Origin: Rhizobium sp. RU20A
Lineage (GTDB): Bacteria > Pseudomonadota > Alphaproteobacteria > Rhizobiales > Rhizobiaceae
Direction: 5' to 3'
DNA: 64,000 nucleotides
Assembly: GCF_900155885.1 (NCBI RefSeq)
Contig: NZ_FTMB01000001.1
Location: forward strand, 496,001 to 560,000
Position 1 is the first letter of the stretch, and the number at the start of each line of letters is the position of its first letter. Below are positions 9,456 to 20,673 of the stretch, in pieces. The notes under the pieces were generated by a model that made no database searches, was not told where the DNA came from, and was given only the letters and a program-made list of their open reading frames with translations. The position numbers and the translations under genes were made by a program.

Positions 9456-9574
9456 GGCCCCGACCATCCTTTCTTTCGAATAATTGGGGTCACACAGCCG
9501 TAACATCAATGGGGTGGATGGTTCGGCAGGGACCTGACAGTCAATGTCGGGTTGAGCCGGAAAGCGAGGGCAAT

Positions 9575-10312
9575 GTGGCAGTCCGCACAGCACGCAAGAG
9601 TGAGGTCATCTCGCGCGGCCCTCCGACCGGGCGGGGCGGCAATGGCCGCGTCCTGACGATCTTGCTGTTCGCCGCGCTCGTGGCCGGCGGCGTCTATGCC
9701 CTTTCGGAGCAGCAGCGCCTGAAGCGGGAGATCGTGCACATGGACGCCGAGCTTCGCCGCGTCACCGAGGCCCGCCTCTCGGCCGAGGCCGAAATCAAGT
9801 CGCTCGCGCGCGAACTCGACGCGTTCCGCCAGAACGCTGCTACCTGGGCCACCGAGATCGAAAAGGAGTATGCGGCGCTGAAACTGACGGAAATCCCCAA
9901 GCTGACGCGCCTTCTCGACAAGCGCGATGCGGAAGTGACAGCGCTGGAGAAGAAGCTGAAGGTCGCCGCGCAGGAGGCCGATCGTATCGTCGCAGGTTAC
10001 GTCGAACAGCTTGCCGCGCTTTCACGCACACTCGCTGATGAAAAGACCAATGCGCGGGCACTTGAGGAGAGTCTCGCCGCCGCGACCCGGGACCGTGACG
10101 CAGCGATCACGAGGGCGGACGGCTTGCGGACCGAAATTGATGCAAGCGAAGCCGATCTCGCGAAACTCACCGCTGCCAAGCAGGCGCTTGAGGCGGAAAG
10201 CCGCGCCACCATTGCTGCGCTGAATGCGCAGATCAAAAGCCTGAAGGCGGCAAAGCACGAGGCGCCAGCGCCGTCGAGCGGAACCCAACCGCAGACCACC
10301 GTCAGTCCGTAA
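9575..10312 (+). CDS. Single-pass membrane protein with long periplasmic/cytoplasmic coiled coil
   Basis: No family is recognised. The GTG start at 9575 has GAGGG five bases upstream; an ATG at 9509 would add 22 residues but lacks a ribosome site. From the GTG the 245-residue product has a basic N-terminus and one hydrophobic segment (VLTILLFAALVAGGVYAL, about 26-43). About 180 residues of heptad-rich Ala/Glu/Lys/Leu coiled coil follow, then a short Pro/Ser/Thr tail (EAPAPSSGTQPQTTVSP). It could be a scaffold or envelope-linked factor. It is divergent from hspQ and convergent with glnA. Confidence 0.7.
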   Translation: MAVRTARKSEVISRGPPTGRGGNGRVLTILLFAALVAGGVYALSEQQRLKREIVHMDAELRRVTEARLSAEAEIKSLARELDAFRQNAATWATEIEKEYAALKLTEIPKLTRLLDKRDAEVTALEKKLKVAAQEADRIVAGYVEQLAALSRTLADEKTNARALEESLAAATRDRDAAITRADGLRTEIDASEADLAKLTAAKQALEAESRATIAALNAQIKSLKAAKHEAPAPSSGTQPQTTVSP

Positions 10313-10464
10313 TCCTGACCGTCAGAGCGTCGGTCAGCGGCCGCGTGGGCGCTTTTAAGAAACACGATTCGTCTTGCCCGCACCCGGACGCTGAGGTGGC
10401 TTGGCCGGTGATGGCGGGGAAACGCCAACCCGTCTCTGCGCAAATTTCTTTGCCGGCCAACAAA

Positions 10465-10494
10465 AAACCCCGGCGGGACGAGCCGCCGGGGTTT
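10465..10494 (-). terminator. Rho-independent terminator of glnA
   Basis: A 12-bp perfect stem (AAACCCCGGCGG with CCGCCGGGGTTT) with a six-base loop. On the minus strand it ends in TTTTTTG, 16 bases after the glnA stop codon. Confidence 0.88.
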
Positions 10495-10510
10495 CAGAGA
10501 CATCAGCCGA

Positions 10511-11920
10511 TCAGGCCGAATAGTACATGTCGAACTCGACCGGGTGCGGGGTCATTTCGTAGCGCATGACCTCGACCATCTTCAGCTCGATATAGGCGTC
10601 GATCTGGTCGTCATCGAAGACGCCGCCGGCTGTCAGGAACTTGCGGTCCTTGTCGAGGCTTTCGAGTGCTTCGCGCAGGCTGCCGCAGACCGTCGGGATC
10701 TTCTTCAGCTCTTTTGGCGGCAGGTCGTAGAGATCCTTGTCCATGGCCTTGCCCGGATGGATCTTGTTCTTGATGCCGTCGAGGCCGGCCATCAGCATGG
10801 CGGCGAAGCCGAGATAGGGGTTTGCCAGCGGATCGGGGAAACGCACTTCGACGCGCTTCGACTTCGGCGATGAGCCGAAGGGAATGCGGCACGAGGCCGA
10901 GCGGTTGCGGGCCGAATAGGCGAGCAGAACCGGTGCCTCATAGCCCGGCACGAGACGCTTGTAGGAGTTCGTCGTCGGGTTTGTGAAGGCGTTGATCGCC
11001 TTGGCATGCTTGATGATGCCGCCGATATAGTAGAGGCAGCTTTCCGAAAGACCGGCATATTCGTCGCCGGCGAACGTCGGCTTGCCGTCCTTCCAGATCG
11101 ACTGGTGCACATGCATGCCCGAGCCGTTGTCGCCGAAGATCGGCTTCGGCATGAAGGTGGCCGTCTTGCCATAGGCATGGGCGACCTGATGCACGACATA
11201 CTTGTAGATCTGGATCTTGTCGGCGTTGCGCACCAGCGTGTCGAACTTGACACCGAGCTCGTGCTGGGCGGCGGCCACTTCATGGTGCTGCTTTTCGACG
11301 ACCACGCCCATTTCGGCGAGAACCGTCAGCATTTCCGAGCGCATGTCCTGCGCGCTGTCGATTGGCGGAACCGGGAAGTAGCCACCCTTCACGCGCGGAC
11401 GATGGCCCATGTTGCCGGTCTCGTAATCCGTGTCGTCGTTGGACGGCAGTTCGTTGGAATCGAGCTTGAAGCCGGTATTGTAGGGGTCGGCCTTGTACTT
11501 CACGTCGTCGAAGACGAAAAATTCGGGCTCGGGACCGACGAAGACGGTGTCGCCGATGCCCGACGCCTTGAGGTAGGCTTCGGCCTTCTTGGCCGTGCCG
11601 CGCGGGTCGCGGTTATAGGCCTCGCCGGAGACCGGGTCGAGAATGTCGCAAACGATGACCATGGTGGACTGGGCGAAGAAGGGGTCCATATGGACCGTGT
11701 CCGGATCGGGCATCAGCACCATGTCGGACTCGTTGATCGCCTTCCAGCCGCCGATGGAGGAGCCGTCGAACATCACGCCGTCGGCAAACATGTCCTCGTC
11801 CACGCAGGACACGTCCATCGTCAGGTGGTGCAGCTTGCCGCGCGGATCGGTGAAGCGCAGATCGACGAACTTCACGTCGTTGTCCTTGATCTGCTTGAGA
11901 ATGTCGTTGGCGGTCGTCAT
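10511..11920 (-). CDS. glnA: Type I glutamine synthetase
   Basis: The enzyme condenses glutamate and ammonia to glutamine with ATP; the GSI form is a cytoplasmic dodecamer. The 469-residue length and the motifs [35 protein letters not shown] and the KPFLM-equivalent region are typical. The adenylylation tyrosine loop is visible near residue 400 in [12 protein letters not shown], so activity is probably controlled by GlnE. It lies 68 bases downstream of glnB on the same strand, the classic alphaproteobacterial glnBA operon. The sigma-54 promoter in front of glnB probably drives both. A terminator follows at once. Confidence 0.97.
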   Translation of the reverse strand: MTTANDILKQIKDNDVKFVDLRFTDPRGKLHHLTMDVSCVDEDMFADGVMFDGSSIGGWKAINESDMVLMPDPDTVHMDPFFAQSTMVIVCDILDPVSGEAYNRDPRGTAKKAEAYLKASGIGDTVFVGPEPEFFVFDDVKYKADPYNTGFKLDSNELPSNDDTDYETGNMGHRPRVKGGYFPVPPIDSAQDMRSEMLTVLAEMGVVVEKQHHEVAAAQHELGVKFDTLVRNADKIQIYKYVVHQVAHAYGKTATFMPKPIFGDNGSGMHVHQSIWKDGKPTFAGDEYAGLSESCLYYIGGIIKHAKAINAFTNPTTNSYKRLVPGYEAPVLLAYSARNRSASCRIPFGSSPKSKRVEVRFPDPLANPYLGFAAMLMAGLDGIKNKIHPGKAMDKDLYDLPPKELKKIPTVCGSLREALESLDKDRKFLTAGGVFDDDQIDAYIELKMVEVMRYEMTPHPVEFDMYYSA

Positions 11921-11988
11921 TGTGTTTCCGGTCCCTTATTGGTTGACGGTTCTTGCCCGGCCATGGCTCTAGCCGGGGATCATTGCAG

Positions 11989-12420
<432 letters not shown>

Positions 12421-12567
12421 TCATCGGAAGCGAATCGGCAGGTTTTTCGCGTCGTCCAGCGTGTTTTTTGCATGCTCCTCGTCAAAATTGCCTGCTTTTT
12501 GGCGAGAGTGCCGAATTTCCACGCTGAACACACTGTGCCGCAGATTGTGGCCTTTGTTAAGCATCAT

Positions 12568-12583
12568 AATTAAGCGCTTAATT
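12568..12583. repeat. Perfect 16-bp AT-rich palindrome in the glnB-nnrD gap
   Basis: AATTAAGCGCTTAATT is a perfect palindrome in the middle of the 394-base gap between divergent glnB and nnrD. It may be an operator. Apart from this and the sigma-54 promoter I see nothing else in 12328-12721. Confidence 0.4.
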
Positions 12584-12721
12584 TGTGCAAATGCCTAAAA
12601 TATATCCGTTTTCTCGCGTTTTGGGAGTTGGAGGCGTGGAGGAAGACGGCGGGCGGCAAAATGACGATGCTCGCCATCTTTCGTCATATCGGCGCGCCCC
12701 GTGGGCGGTTAAGGTTGTGGC

Positions 12722-14203
12722 ATGCAGCAGACATTTTCCAGATCCGGGCTTCTTCTGACACCCGACGAAATGGCCGGCGTCGACCGTGCGGCCGCAGCCT
12801 CCGGCATCGACAGTTTCCTGTTGATGCGGATGGCCGGCGAAGCTGTGGCCGCGGCCGCGCTCAAGGCCGAGCCCGGCGCGCTGCGCTTCATCGTGCTCAC
12901 TGGTCCCGGGAACAATGGCGGGGACGGTTATGTTGCGGCTGAAGCCTTGAAGGCCTCGGGCGCGGATGTCGTGCTCTTTGCCATGCAACCGCCTGCGGCA
13001 TTGACCGGGGATGCGGCGCGCGCTGCTGCGGGATGGACGGGCGCCATCGCCAGTCTAGATGCGTGCGACCTGAAGCCGGGCGATGTCGTGGTCGACGCGC
13101 TCTTCGGCGCCGGCCTGTCGCGCCCCGTGCCCGACACTGTCGTTGCGCTGGCGGAGAGGGCGCAGGCCCTCAGCCTTCCCGTCATCAGCATCGATCTTCC
13201 CTCCGGCATTGACGGGCGCACCGGCACGGTCCGGGGCGGAGCCTTCCGCGCGCGGCACACGATCACCTTCATGAGCCTGAAACCCGGTCACGTGCTGATG
13301 CCGGGCCGGGACCATTGCGGTCGTGTCGAGGTTGTTGATATCGGCATCCCCGAACGCTTCCTTACCGCCGCCGCTGGTCGCCTTGCCATCAACGCGCCCG
13401 CCATATTCGACGCTGCCAGAAAACGGAACGGCGCGGACAGCCACAAGTTCAGCCGCGGCCATCTCGTCGTCTTTTCGGGCGGGCCATCCACCACGGGCGC
13501 AGCTCGCCTTTCCGCCACGGCCGGGCTGAAAGCGGGCGCCGGCCTCGTTACGCTCGCAAGTCCCGGCAATGCGCTTGCCGTCAACACCACGCACCTGACG
13601 GCGGTGATGACGCGCCGCCTGGATGATCTTGCCGGCCTCACCGACTGGCTGGAGGATCGCCGCCTTGCGGCCTTCGTGCTTGGCCCCGGCTTCGGTGTCA
13701 GTGAAACGACGCGCCTCTACGCGCTCGCCCTCGTGGGTCGCCCGGTCGTTTTCGATGCCGATGCGATCACCGCTTTCGCCGGCGAGCCGGGGAGCCTTTT
13801 CGAGGCCATCAGGCAGAACGGTTGGCCTGTGGTGCTGACGCCGCATGCGGGCGAATTCGCGCGCCTCTTTCCCGATCTCTCCGCCAAGGATGCGCTCTCC
13901 AAGATCGACAAGGCGCGTGCCGCTGCCGCCCGCAGCGGCGCCGTGGTGCTTTTCAAGGGCGCCGACACGGTCGTAGCCGCACCCGATGGCCGTGCCGTCG
14001 TCAATGTTTCGGCCCCGCCCTTCCTCGCCACCGCCGGCTCCGGCGATGTCCTGGCCGGCATCATCGGCGCACATCTGGCCGAAGGCATGCCACCCTTCGA
14101 AGCCGCCGCCGCCGGCGCCTGGCGCCACGGCGCTGCCGGTTATCTCGCAGGCGAGGGGATGACGGCGGAAGATCTGGTGGCGGCCATCAGGCCTCTGCCG
14201 TGA
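12722..14203 (+). CDS. nnrD: Bifunctional NAD(P)H-hydrate epimerase / ADP-dependent dehydratase
   Basis: This repairs hydrated NAD(P)H: the N-terminal YjeF domain epimerises the R form to S and the C-terminal carbohydrate-kinase-like domain dehydrates it using ADP or ATP. The 493-residue length equals the fused form. Seen motifs are LTGPGNNGGDGYVAA (about 60-75) and VDALFGAGLSRP and IDLPSGIDGRTG in the epimerase. The dehydratase has HKFSRGHLVVFSGG, VLGPGFG, VLTPHAGEFARLF and ATAGSGDVLAGIIGAHLAEG. It diverges from glnB. The short tail after the stop carries no clear terminator. Confidence 0.93.
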   Translation: MQQTFSRSGLLLTPDEMAGVDRAAAASGIDSFLLMRMAGEAVAAAALKAEPGALRFIVLTGPGNNGGDGYVAAEALKASGADVVLFAMQPPAALTGDAARAAAGWTGAIASLDACDLKPGDVVVDALFGAGLSRPVPDTVVALAERAQALSLPVISIDLPSGIDGRTGTVRGGAFRARHTITFMSLKPGHVLMPGRDHCGRVEVVDIGIPERFLTAAAGRLAINAPAIFDAARKRNGADSHKFSRGHLVVFSGGPSTTGAARLSATAGLKAGAGLVTLASPGNALAVNTTHLTAVMTRRLDDLAGLTDWLEDRRLAAFVLGPGFGVSETTRLYALALVGRPVVFDADAITAFAGEPGSLFEAIRQNGWPVVLTPHAGEFARLFPDLSAKDALSKIDKARAAAARSGAVVLFKGADTVVAAPDGRAVVNVSAPPFLATAGSGDVLAGIIGAHLAEGMPPFEAAAAGAWRHGAAGYLAGEGMTAEDLVAAIRPLP

Positions 14204-14296
14204 CGGCGACGACAAATTTTTTGGGCCATGGCCCGTTGGCCAGGAAGCGGGCCTGCCGGCTACCCTTGCCGAGCCGGTGGCCGGTCATCGCTCCGG

Positions 14297-15115
14297 TCAG
14301 CCGGCAACCGCCCGCTGTAGTACCTGCGCGCCCTCCGGCGCATTCACCTTGCCGCCCGTGATGAAGAAGGCGAAGACCTCGCGCGGCTTGGTCTCCACCG
14401 TGCGATCCGGCGCGATGCGCGGCAGGTCATCGGGTACCCCGCCCGCCGCATAGGTCTTGAAGCGTCCGGCCCAACGGTCGATCTCGGCAGGGGGATAGCA
14501 GGTCGGCGTCTCGTCCGTCCCTTTCTGCAGGCGCGCATACACGAAGTCGGCCGTGGCATCGGCAAACATCGGATAGTCGTGGTGGTCGGCGCAGACGGCA
14601 GCGATCTCGTATTTTGCGAGGAGATCGATGAAGGCGGGCGTGCAAAAACTCTCGTGGCGCGGCTCAACGACATGGCGCAGCGGCCGTCCGTCCAGCGTTT
14701 TCGGCAGGCGTTGCAGGAAAGCCTCGAAATCCTCCGGCTCGAATTTTTTGGTCGCCATAAACTGCCACAGGATCGGACCGAGATGGGACCCGAGCTCCGC
14801 AATGCCCTGACCCAGAAACTTCTCGATCGAGGGCCCAGCCTCGGTCAGGACCTTGCGGTTGGTGCAGTACCGGCTCGCCTTCAGCGAAAAGACGAAATCC
14901 TCCGGCACTTCCGAAGCCCATTTGGCGAAGGTCTCGGGCTTCTGGCTGGAATAATAGGTGCCGTTGACCTCGATCGCCGTCAACTGGCGGCTGGCATGTT
15001 CCAGCTGCCGCTTCTTCGGCAGTTTCGGCGGATAGAAGCTCTCATCCCATGGCTCGAACGTCCAGCCGCCGATGCCGGTCCGGATCGTTCCGCCTGCCGC
15101 CTTGGTCCCCATCAC
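14297..15115 (-). CDS. DUF72 (YecE-like) TIM-barrel protein
   Basis: A 272-residue member of the widespread DUF72 family, which adopts a TIM-barrel fold and has no settled biochemical function. Seen signatures are IRTGIGGWTFEPWDESFYP at the N-terminus, NGTYYSSQKPETFAKWASE, FSLKASRYCTN, GPILWQF and the late FVYARLQKG. It ends close to the nnrD 3' end (convergent) and starts only eight bases after the uvrA stop on the same strand, so it probably shares uvrA transcription. Confidence 0.88.
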   Translation of the reverse strand: MMGTKAAGGTIRTGIGGWTFEPWDESFYPPKLPKKRQLEHASRQLTAIEVNGTYYSSQKPETFAKWASEVPEDFVFSLKASRYCTNRKVLTEAGPSIEKFLGQGIAELGSHLGPILWQFMATKKFEPEDFEAFLQRLPKTLDGRPLRHVVEPRHESFCTPAFIDLLAKYEIAAVCADHHDYPMFADATADFVYARLQKGTDETPTCYPPAEIDRWAGRFKTYAAGGVPDDLPRIAPDRTVETKPREVFAFFITGGKVNAPEGAQVLQRAVAG

Positions 15116-15122
15116 CCAACTC

Positions 15123-18044
15123 CTATTCCGCCGCGGCGATCGCCTTCATCGGCCGCCGTTCCAGAAGCTCCTTCAGGAACTGGCCCGTATAGGAGCGATC
15201 CACGTTCACGACCTCTTCCGGCGTGCCCTCGGCAATCACCTGACCGCCGCCATCGCCGCCTTCCGGACCGAAATCGATGATCCAGTCCGCCGTCTTGATG
15301 ACCTCGAGATTGTGCTCGATAACCACGACCGAATTGCCCTGATTGACCAGTTCGTGCAGCACTTCCAGGAGCTTGGCGACGTCGTGGAAGTGAAGACCGG
15401 TGGTCGGCTCGTCGAGAATGTAGAGCGTGCGGCCAGTGGAGCGCTTCGACAGCTCCTTGGCGAGCTTGACACGCTGCGCCTCGCCGCCCGAGAGCGTATT
15501 GGCCTGCTGGCCGATCTTGATATAGCCGAGGCCCACCTGGTTCAGCGTCACCAGCTTGTCGCGCACCGCCGGCACGGCGGCGAAGAAATCGACGCCTTCC
15601 TCCACGGTCATGTCGAGCACGTCGGCGATCGACTTGCCCTTGAAGGTCACGTCCAGCGTCTCGCGATTGTAGCGCTTGCCATGGCAGACGTCGCAGGTGA
15701 CATAGACGTCCGGCAGGAAGTGCATTTCGATCTTGATGACGCCATCGCCCTGGCAGGCCTCGCAGCGCCCGCCCTTGACGTTGAAGGAGAAGCGGCCCGG
15801 CTGGTAGCCGCGCGCTTTTGCCTCCGGCAGACCGGCGAACCAGTCGCGGATCGGCGTGAAGGCGCCGGTATAGGTGGCCGGATTGGACCGCGGCGTGCGG
15901 CCGATGGGCGACTGGTCGATGTCGATGACCTTGTCGATATGCTCGAAACCGTCGATGCGTTCATGCTCGGCCGGCAGCTCGCGTGCGCCCATGACGCGCC
16001 GTGCCGCCGCCTTGTAGAGGGTCTCGATCAGGAAGGTGGACTTGCCGCCCCCGGAAACGCCGGTGACCGCCGTGAAGACACCGAGCGGAATGGCGGCGGT
16101 GACGGATTTCAGGTTGTTGGCGCGCGCGCCGACGACCTTCAGTTCCTTCTTCTTCTTCGGCTTGCGCCGTTCGGACGGAACCGCGACATTCAGCTCGCCG
16201 GAAAGATATTTGCCGGTCAGCGAAGCCGGATTGGCCATGATTTCGGCCGGCGTTCCCGCGGCCACCACGCGGCCGCCGTGAATGCCGGCGGCCGGGCCGA
16301 TATCGACGACGTAATCGGCCGTCAGGATGGCATCCTCGTCATGCTCGACGACGATCACGGTGTTGCCGATGTCGCGCAGGTGGCGCAGCGTATCGAGAAG
16401 CCGCGCATTGTCGCGCTGGTGCAGGCCGATCGACGGCTCGTCCAGCACATAGAGCACGCCTGTCAGGCCCGAGCCGATCTGCGAGGCCAACCGAATGCGC
16501 TGGCTTTCGCCGCCCGACAGCGTGCCGGAATTGCGCGAGAGCGAGAGATAATCGAGGCCGACATCGTTGAGGAAGCGCAGGCGGTCACGGATTTCCTTGA
16601 GAATACGGACCGCAATCTCGTTCTGCTTCGTGTTCATGCGCTCCGGCAGCGTCTCGAACCAGTCACGCGCCACGCGGATCGACATGGCGCAGACCTCGCC
16701 GATATGCAGCCTGTCGATCTTCACCGCCAGAGCTTCTGGCTTCAGGCGATAGCCGTTGCAGGCCGGGCAGGGGGCGGCGGACATGAACCGCTCGATTTCC
16801 TCGCGCGCCCAGGCGCTATCGGTCTCTTTCCAGCGCCGCTCCAGATTGGGCACGATGCCTTCGAAGGTCTTCACCGTCTTGTAGGCGCGCGCGCCGTCCT
16901 TGTAGTCGAACTCGATCTTCTCGTCCGTTCCGTGCAGGATCGCGCGCTGCGCGGCGTCGGAGAGGTCGCTCCAGCGGCTGGAAAGCTTGAAGCCGTAAGC
17001 TTTCCCCAGCGCTTCCAGCGTCTGATTGTAATAGGGCGAGGACGACTTTGCCCAAGGGGCGATCGCCCCGTCCTTCAGCGTGCGATGCGCCTCGGGCACG
17101 ATCAGGTTTTCGTCGATCTTCTGCTGGCTGCCGAGCCCGTCGCAGGTCGGGCAGGCACCGAAGGGATTGTTGAAGGAAAAGAGCCGCGGCTCGATTTCCG
17201 GAATGGTGAAGCCCGAAACCGGGCAGGCGAATTTTTCCGAAAACAGAACCCGCTCATGGGTCTCGTTCAGTGACTTGTTGGCGGAGCCGCCGGCAGACGT
17301 CTCCTCCGGCGGCAGCGGCTTGTCGGCGAATTCGGCCACCGCGAGCCCGTCGGCGAGCTTCAGGCAGGTCTCCAGGCTGTCTGCAAGGCGTGCGGCAAGA
17401 TCCGGGCGCACCACGACACGGTCCACGACCACGTCGATATCGTGCTTGTACTTCTTGTCGAGGGTGGGCGCCTCGGCGATCTCGTAGAACTGCCCGTCGA
17501 TTTTGACGCGCTGGAAGCCCTTCTTCATGAGCTCGGCGAGTTCCTTCTTGTACTCGCCCTTGCGCCCCCGAACCATTGGCGCAAGAATGTAAAGCCTTGT
17601 GCCCTCTTCGAAATCGAGAATGCGATCGACCATCTGGCTGACCGTCTGGCTCTCGATCGGAAGGCCCGTCGCCGGCGAATAGGGCACGCCGACGCGCGCA
17701 AAGAGCAGGCGCATGTAGTCGTAGATTTCGGTGACCGTGCCGACCGTGGACCGCGGGTTCTTCGATGTCGTCTTTTGCTCGATGGAAATCGCCGGCGACA
17801 GGCCGTCGATCTGGTCGACATCCGGCTTCTGCATCATTTCCAGGAACTGGCGTGCATAGGCCGACAAACTCTCGACATAGCGCCGCTGCCCTTCCGCGTA
17901 GATCGTGTCGAAGGCAAGCGACGACTTGCCGGAGCCGGAAAGCCCCGTCATCACGATCAGCTTGTTGCGCGGCAGGTCGAGGTCGACACCCTTGAGATTG
18001 TGCTCGCGGGCGCCACGAATGGAAATGGTCTTCAGTTCGCTCAT
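15123..18044 (-). CDS. uvrA: Excinuclease ABC subunit A
   Basis: UvrA is the damage-sensing ABC ATPase of nucleotide excision repair and loads UvrB. The start at 18044 ([20 protein letters not shown]) gives 973 residues, the usual length; a GTG at 18134 would add 30 residues not typical of the family. Walker A motifs are GLSGSGKSS near residue 33 and GVSGGGKST in the second half. Zinc-binding CPTCDGLG and CEACQGDG...CDVCHGKRY modules and two signature loops ([18 protein letters not shown]) are intact. An SOS box sits in the divergent gap with ssb. Confidence 0.97.
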   Translation of the reverse strand: MSELKTISIRGAREHNLKGVDLDLPRNKLIVMTGLSGSGKSSLAFDTIYAEGQRRYVESLSAYARQFLEMMQKPDVDQIDGLSPAISIEQKTTSKNPRSTVGTVTEIYDYMRLLFARVGVPYSPATGLPIESQTVSQMVDRILDFEEGTRLYILAPMVRGRKGEYKKELAELMKKGFQRVKIDGQFYEIAEAPTLDKKYKHDIDVVVDRVVVRPDLAARLADSLETCLKLADGLAVAEFADKPLPPEETSAGGSANKSLNETHERVLFSEKFACPVSGFTIPEIEPRLFSFNNPFGACPTCDGLGSQQKIDENLIVPEAHRTLKDGAIAPWAKSSSPYYNQTLEALGKAYGFKLSSRWSDLSDAAQRAILHGTDEKIEFDYKDGARAYKTVKTFEGIVPNLERRWKETDSAWAREEIERFMSAAPCPACNGYRLKPEALAVKIDRLHIGEVCAMSIRVARDWFETLPERMNTKQNEIAVRILKEIRDRLRFLNDVGLDYLSLSRNSGTLSGGESQRIRLASQIGSGLTGVLYVLDEPSIGLHQRDNARLLDTLRHLRDIGNTVIVVEHDEDAILTADYVVDIGPAAGIHGGRVVAAGTPAEIMANPASLTGKYLSGELNVAVPSERRKPKKKKELKVVGARANNLKSVTAAIPLGVFTAVTGVSGGGKSTFLIETLYKAAARRVMGARELPAEHERIDGFEHIDKVIDIDQSPIGRTPRSNPATYTGAFTPIRDWFAGLPEAKARGYQPGRFSFNVKGGRCEACQGDGVIKIEMHFLPDVYVTCDVCHGKRYNRETLDVTFKGKSIADVLDMTVEEGVDFFAAVPAVRDKLVTLNQVGLGYIKIGQQANTLSGGEAQRVKLAKELSKRSTGRTLYILDEPTTGLHFHDVAKLLEVLHELVNQGNSVVVIEHNLEVIKTADWIIDFGPEGGDGGGQVIAEGTPEEVVNVDRSYTGQFLKELLERRPMKAIAAAE

Positions 18045-18184
18045 GATATCCAGCGTCGGTTTCGGCAGACCCTCATGTAGGGTGTCTGCCGCGCCTGTCC
18101 ATCGGTCTTCGTCCATCGGGGGGAGGATGTTCACCTATCCGTGCCCGTTTCCGATTCGGTTGACAAGAGAATAGGGGATGTTTA

Positions 18185-18199
18185 GAACAAAAAAAGAAC
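18185..18199. promoter_or_regulatory. LexA-binding SOS box between uvrA and ssb
   Basis: GAAC, seven A residues and GAAC form an exact GAAC-N7-GAAC direct repeat, the alphaproteobacterial LexA consensus (GTTC-N7-GTTC on the other strand). It lies 141 bases before uvrA and 153 before ssb and could control both. Confidence 0.85.
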
Positions 18200-18351
18200 A
18201 AAATCGGAGTGGCCGGGGATTATTGCTGTGGATTGACCCGTGAGGGGAAGCGACGCGGGTGACCGTGTGGCGAGCGGGTGTCTATGATGGCGCAAATTTC
18301 GGCGGGCGGCCGGCTTGCGGGCCGGCGCGCCCCTCAACAGGGACGACAACG

Positions 18352-18894
18352 ATGGCTGGTAGCGTCAACAAGGTAATTTTGGTCGGTAACGTCGGGGCGG
18401 ACCCGGAAATCCGTCGCACGCAGGACGGCCGTCCGATCGCCAACCTGCGCATCGCGACCTCGGAAAGCTGGCGCGATCGCAACTCCGGCGAACGCCGCGA
18501 AAAGACCGAGTGGCACAATGTCGTCGTCTTCAATGAGGGTCTGTGCAAGGTCGTCGAGCAGTACATCAAGAAGGGTGCCAAGCTCTATATCGAAGGCGCG
18601 CTGCAGACCCGCAAGTGGCAGGACCAGAACGGCAATGACCGCTACACCACGGAAGTCGTGCTGCAGGGCTTCAATTCCACGCTGACCATGCTCGACGGTC
18701 GCGGCGAGGGCGGTGGCGACCGCCGCATGTCCGGTGGCGGCAATGATTATGGCGGCTCCTCCTTCGGCTCCGCGCCGTCCTACGACGATTACGACCGTCC
18801 GCAGGCCTCCGGCTCGTCGAGCGGTGGCGGCCGTCAGTCTTCCGGAGGCGCCAGCAACTTCTCGCGCGACATGGATGACGATATCCCGTTCTGA
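18352..18894 (+). CDS. ssb: Single-stranded DNA-binding protein
   Basis: SSB coats single-stranded DNA during replication and repair and recruits partners through its C-terminal tip. The 180-residue product has the OB-fold start SVNKVILVGNVGADPEIRRT, the internal WHNVVVF and YIEGALQTRKWQD strands, and a Gly/Ser-rich linker with Tyr/Arg. The terminal acidic peptide DMDDDIPF is intact. The start at 18352 matches the family and excludes 31 upstream codons. It is divergent from uvrA across an SOS box, so damage induction is likely. Confidence 0.96.
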   Translation: MAGSVNKVILVGNVGADPEIRRTQDGRPIANLRIATSESWRDRNSGERREKTEWHNVVVFNEGLCKVVEQYIKKGAKLYIEGALQTRKWQDQNGNDRYTTEVVLQGFNSTLTMLDGRGEGGGDRRMSGGGNDYGGSSFGSAPSYDDYDRPQASGSSSGGGRQSSGGASNFSRDMDDDIPF

Positions 18895-19203
18895 TCGGCG
18901 GGTTTCCCCGCCGCGAGGGCGGCAGTGAAGGCGAGACGCCCTTTTGGGCGTGCGCGTCTTCCCGTGGAAAGGGGCACACGCGATGAGACGCGGAAACGGG
19001 TCCATCGCGGACGCTCCGGCCGACGATAAGGGTGCGGGACCGGTGTAGAGTGGGGCCGGTTCGTAACGCGACGCCTTGCCTGGGGGATGCCGCGGCGGCG
19101 GGCTGGCAAAAAGGCGGCAATTCTTTCCGTCTTTTAACTTTGCCGCACGCCCGCGCCATCCTATCTCTGACGGCCGAACCGCATCATTTTCAGGATCGTA
19201 TCC
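18895..19203. other. Intergenic region between ssb and the HtrA-type protease
   Basis: About 309 bases without a convincing gene. A short GC hairpin (ACGCCC-TTTT-GGGCGT, 18936-18951) lies 42 bases after the ssb stop and may end ssb transcription, though it lacks a T-run. The promoter of the protease gene presumably lies near 19100-19190. Confidence 0.4.
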
Positions 19204-20673
19204 ATGACGTTCTTCCGCCGCTTCGCGCCCCGCCGGGTCGTCCTTCTTCTTGCCTCCATCGGCCTCTTGTCGGCGGGCGTCGCCGGCACGGCGCTGGTCG
19301 CCGAGCGGCTCGACCTCCTGCCCGGCGCGGCCCTTGCGCAGGGCACGGATGCCAAGCGTCTTCCGGCCGACCGCACCGAAATGCAGATGTCCTTCGCGCC
19401 CCTCGTCAAGCAGACCGCCAATGCCGTGGTCAACGTCTATGCCGAGCGGGTGGTCCAGCGTCGGTCTCCCTTCGACGGCGATCCCTTCTTCGAGCAGTTC
19501 TTCGGCCAACGCATGCCGAACCGGTCGGAAAAGCAGTCCTCGCTCGGCTCCGGCGTCATCGTCGGCGCCAACGGCATCGTTGTCACCAACAACCATGTCA
19601 TCGAGGGCGCCGACGACATCAAGGTGGCGCTCGCCGATGGGCGCGAGTTCGCCAGCACCGTCGTCCTGAAGGACGACCGGCTGGATCTCGCCGTGCTCAA
19701 GATCAAGTCCGATACAACGTTCGACACGATCCCGATCGGCGACAGCGATGCCGTTGAGGTCGGCGATCTCGTGCTCGCCATCGGCAATCCCTTCGGCGTC
19801 GGCCAGACCGTGACCAGCGGCATCGTCTCGGCGCTTGCCCGCAACCAGGTTGTCTCGGGCGATTTCGGGTTTTTCATCCAGACCGATGCGGCCATCAATC
19901 CCGGCAATTCGGGCGGCGCGCTGATCGACATGAAGGGTCAGCTGATCGGCATCAACACCGCGATCTTCTCGCGCGGCGGCGGTTCGAACGGTGTCGGGTT
20001 CGCCATTCCCGCCAATCTGGTGAAGAGCTTCGTGACCTCGGCCGAGGGCGGCAGCCCGAGCTTCGTGCGGCCCTATATCGGCGCCAGTTTCGAACCCGTC
20101 ACCTCCGAGGTTGCCGAGGCGCTGGGGCTTGATCGCGCCCGCGGCGCCCTCGTGACCGCCGTCGTCGCCGGTGGGCCGGCCGAAAAGGCGGGCCTGAAGC
20201 CCGGCCAGGTTGTCACCGCCGTCAATGGCATTGCGGTCGAGCATCCCGACGCGCTCGGTTACCGCCTGACGACGGTCGGCATCGGTCACGACGCGAAGCT
20301 GACGGTCAGCGACAATGGCAGGAGCCGCGAGGTCACGCTGGCGCTTGCCGCCGCGCCCGAGACCACCCCGCGCGACGAGCGGCTGATTGAGGGACGCAAT
20401 CCTTTCTCCGGCGCCGTCGTTGCCAATCTCTCGCCGCGCCTTGCCGATGAGCTGCGCCTCGGCAACACGACGGAAGGCGTTGTCATCGTCGAGGTGAAGC
20501 GCGGTTCTCCCGCCGCCCGCATCGGCCTGCAGGCAAAAGACATCGTCGTCGCCGTGAACGGCGAGCAGATCGACAAGTCGAAGACGCTTGAAACGGCGGT
20601 CGCGACCGATCCGGCCTTCTGGCGCGTCGAAATCCTGCGGGACGGCCAGCTCATCCGGCAGTTCTTCCGATGA
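19204..20673 (+). CDS. Periplasmic Do-type serine protease (DegP/HtrA family)
   Basis: This is an envelope quality-control protease with chaperone activity. The 489-residue product has an N-terminal signal anchor (RRVVLLLASIGLLSAGVAGTAL). A trypsin-like domain has the catalytic triad His131 (TNNHVIEGADD), Asp161 (DDRLDLAVL) and Ser236 (NPGNSGGAL). Two PDZ domains follow (about 285-375 and 395-480). The LA-loop region FFEQFFGQRMPNRSEKQSS resembles MucD/DegP types. It overlaps the next gene by four bases (ATGA), a conserved rhizobial pair with rarA. Which Deg paralogue it is cannot be settled here. Confidence 0.94.
   Translation: MTFFRRFAPRRVVLLLASIGLLSAGVAGTALVAERLDLLPGAALAQGTDAKRLPADRTEMQMSFAPLVKQTANAVVNVYAERVVQRRSPFDGDPFFEQFFGQRMPNRSEKQSSLGSGVIVGANGIVVTNNHVIEGADDIKVALADGREFASTVVLKDDRLDLAVLKIKSDTTFDTIPIGDSDAVEVGDLVLAIGNPFGVGQTVTSGIVSALARNQVVSGDFGFFIQTDAAINPGNSGGALIDMKGQLIGINTAIFSRGGGSNGVGFAIPANLVKSFVTSAEGGSPSFVRPYIGASFEPVTSEVAEALGLDRARGALVTAVVAGGPAEKAGLKPGQVVTAVNGIAVEHPDALGYRLTTVGIGHDAKLTVSDNGRSREVTLALAAAPETTPRDERLIEGRNPFSGAVVANLSPRLADELRLGNTTEGVVIVEVKRGSPAARIGLQAKDIVVAVNGEQIDKSKTLETAVATDPAFWRVEILRDGQLIRQFFR

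Noticed and set aside
15072-17273. 733-codon plus-strand frame opposite uvrA
   Set aside because: It is the antisense shadow of uvrA, whose motifs are complete on the minus strand.
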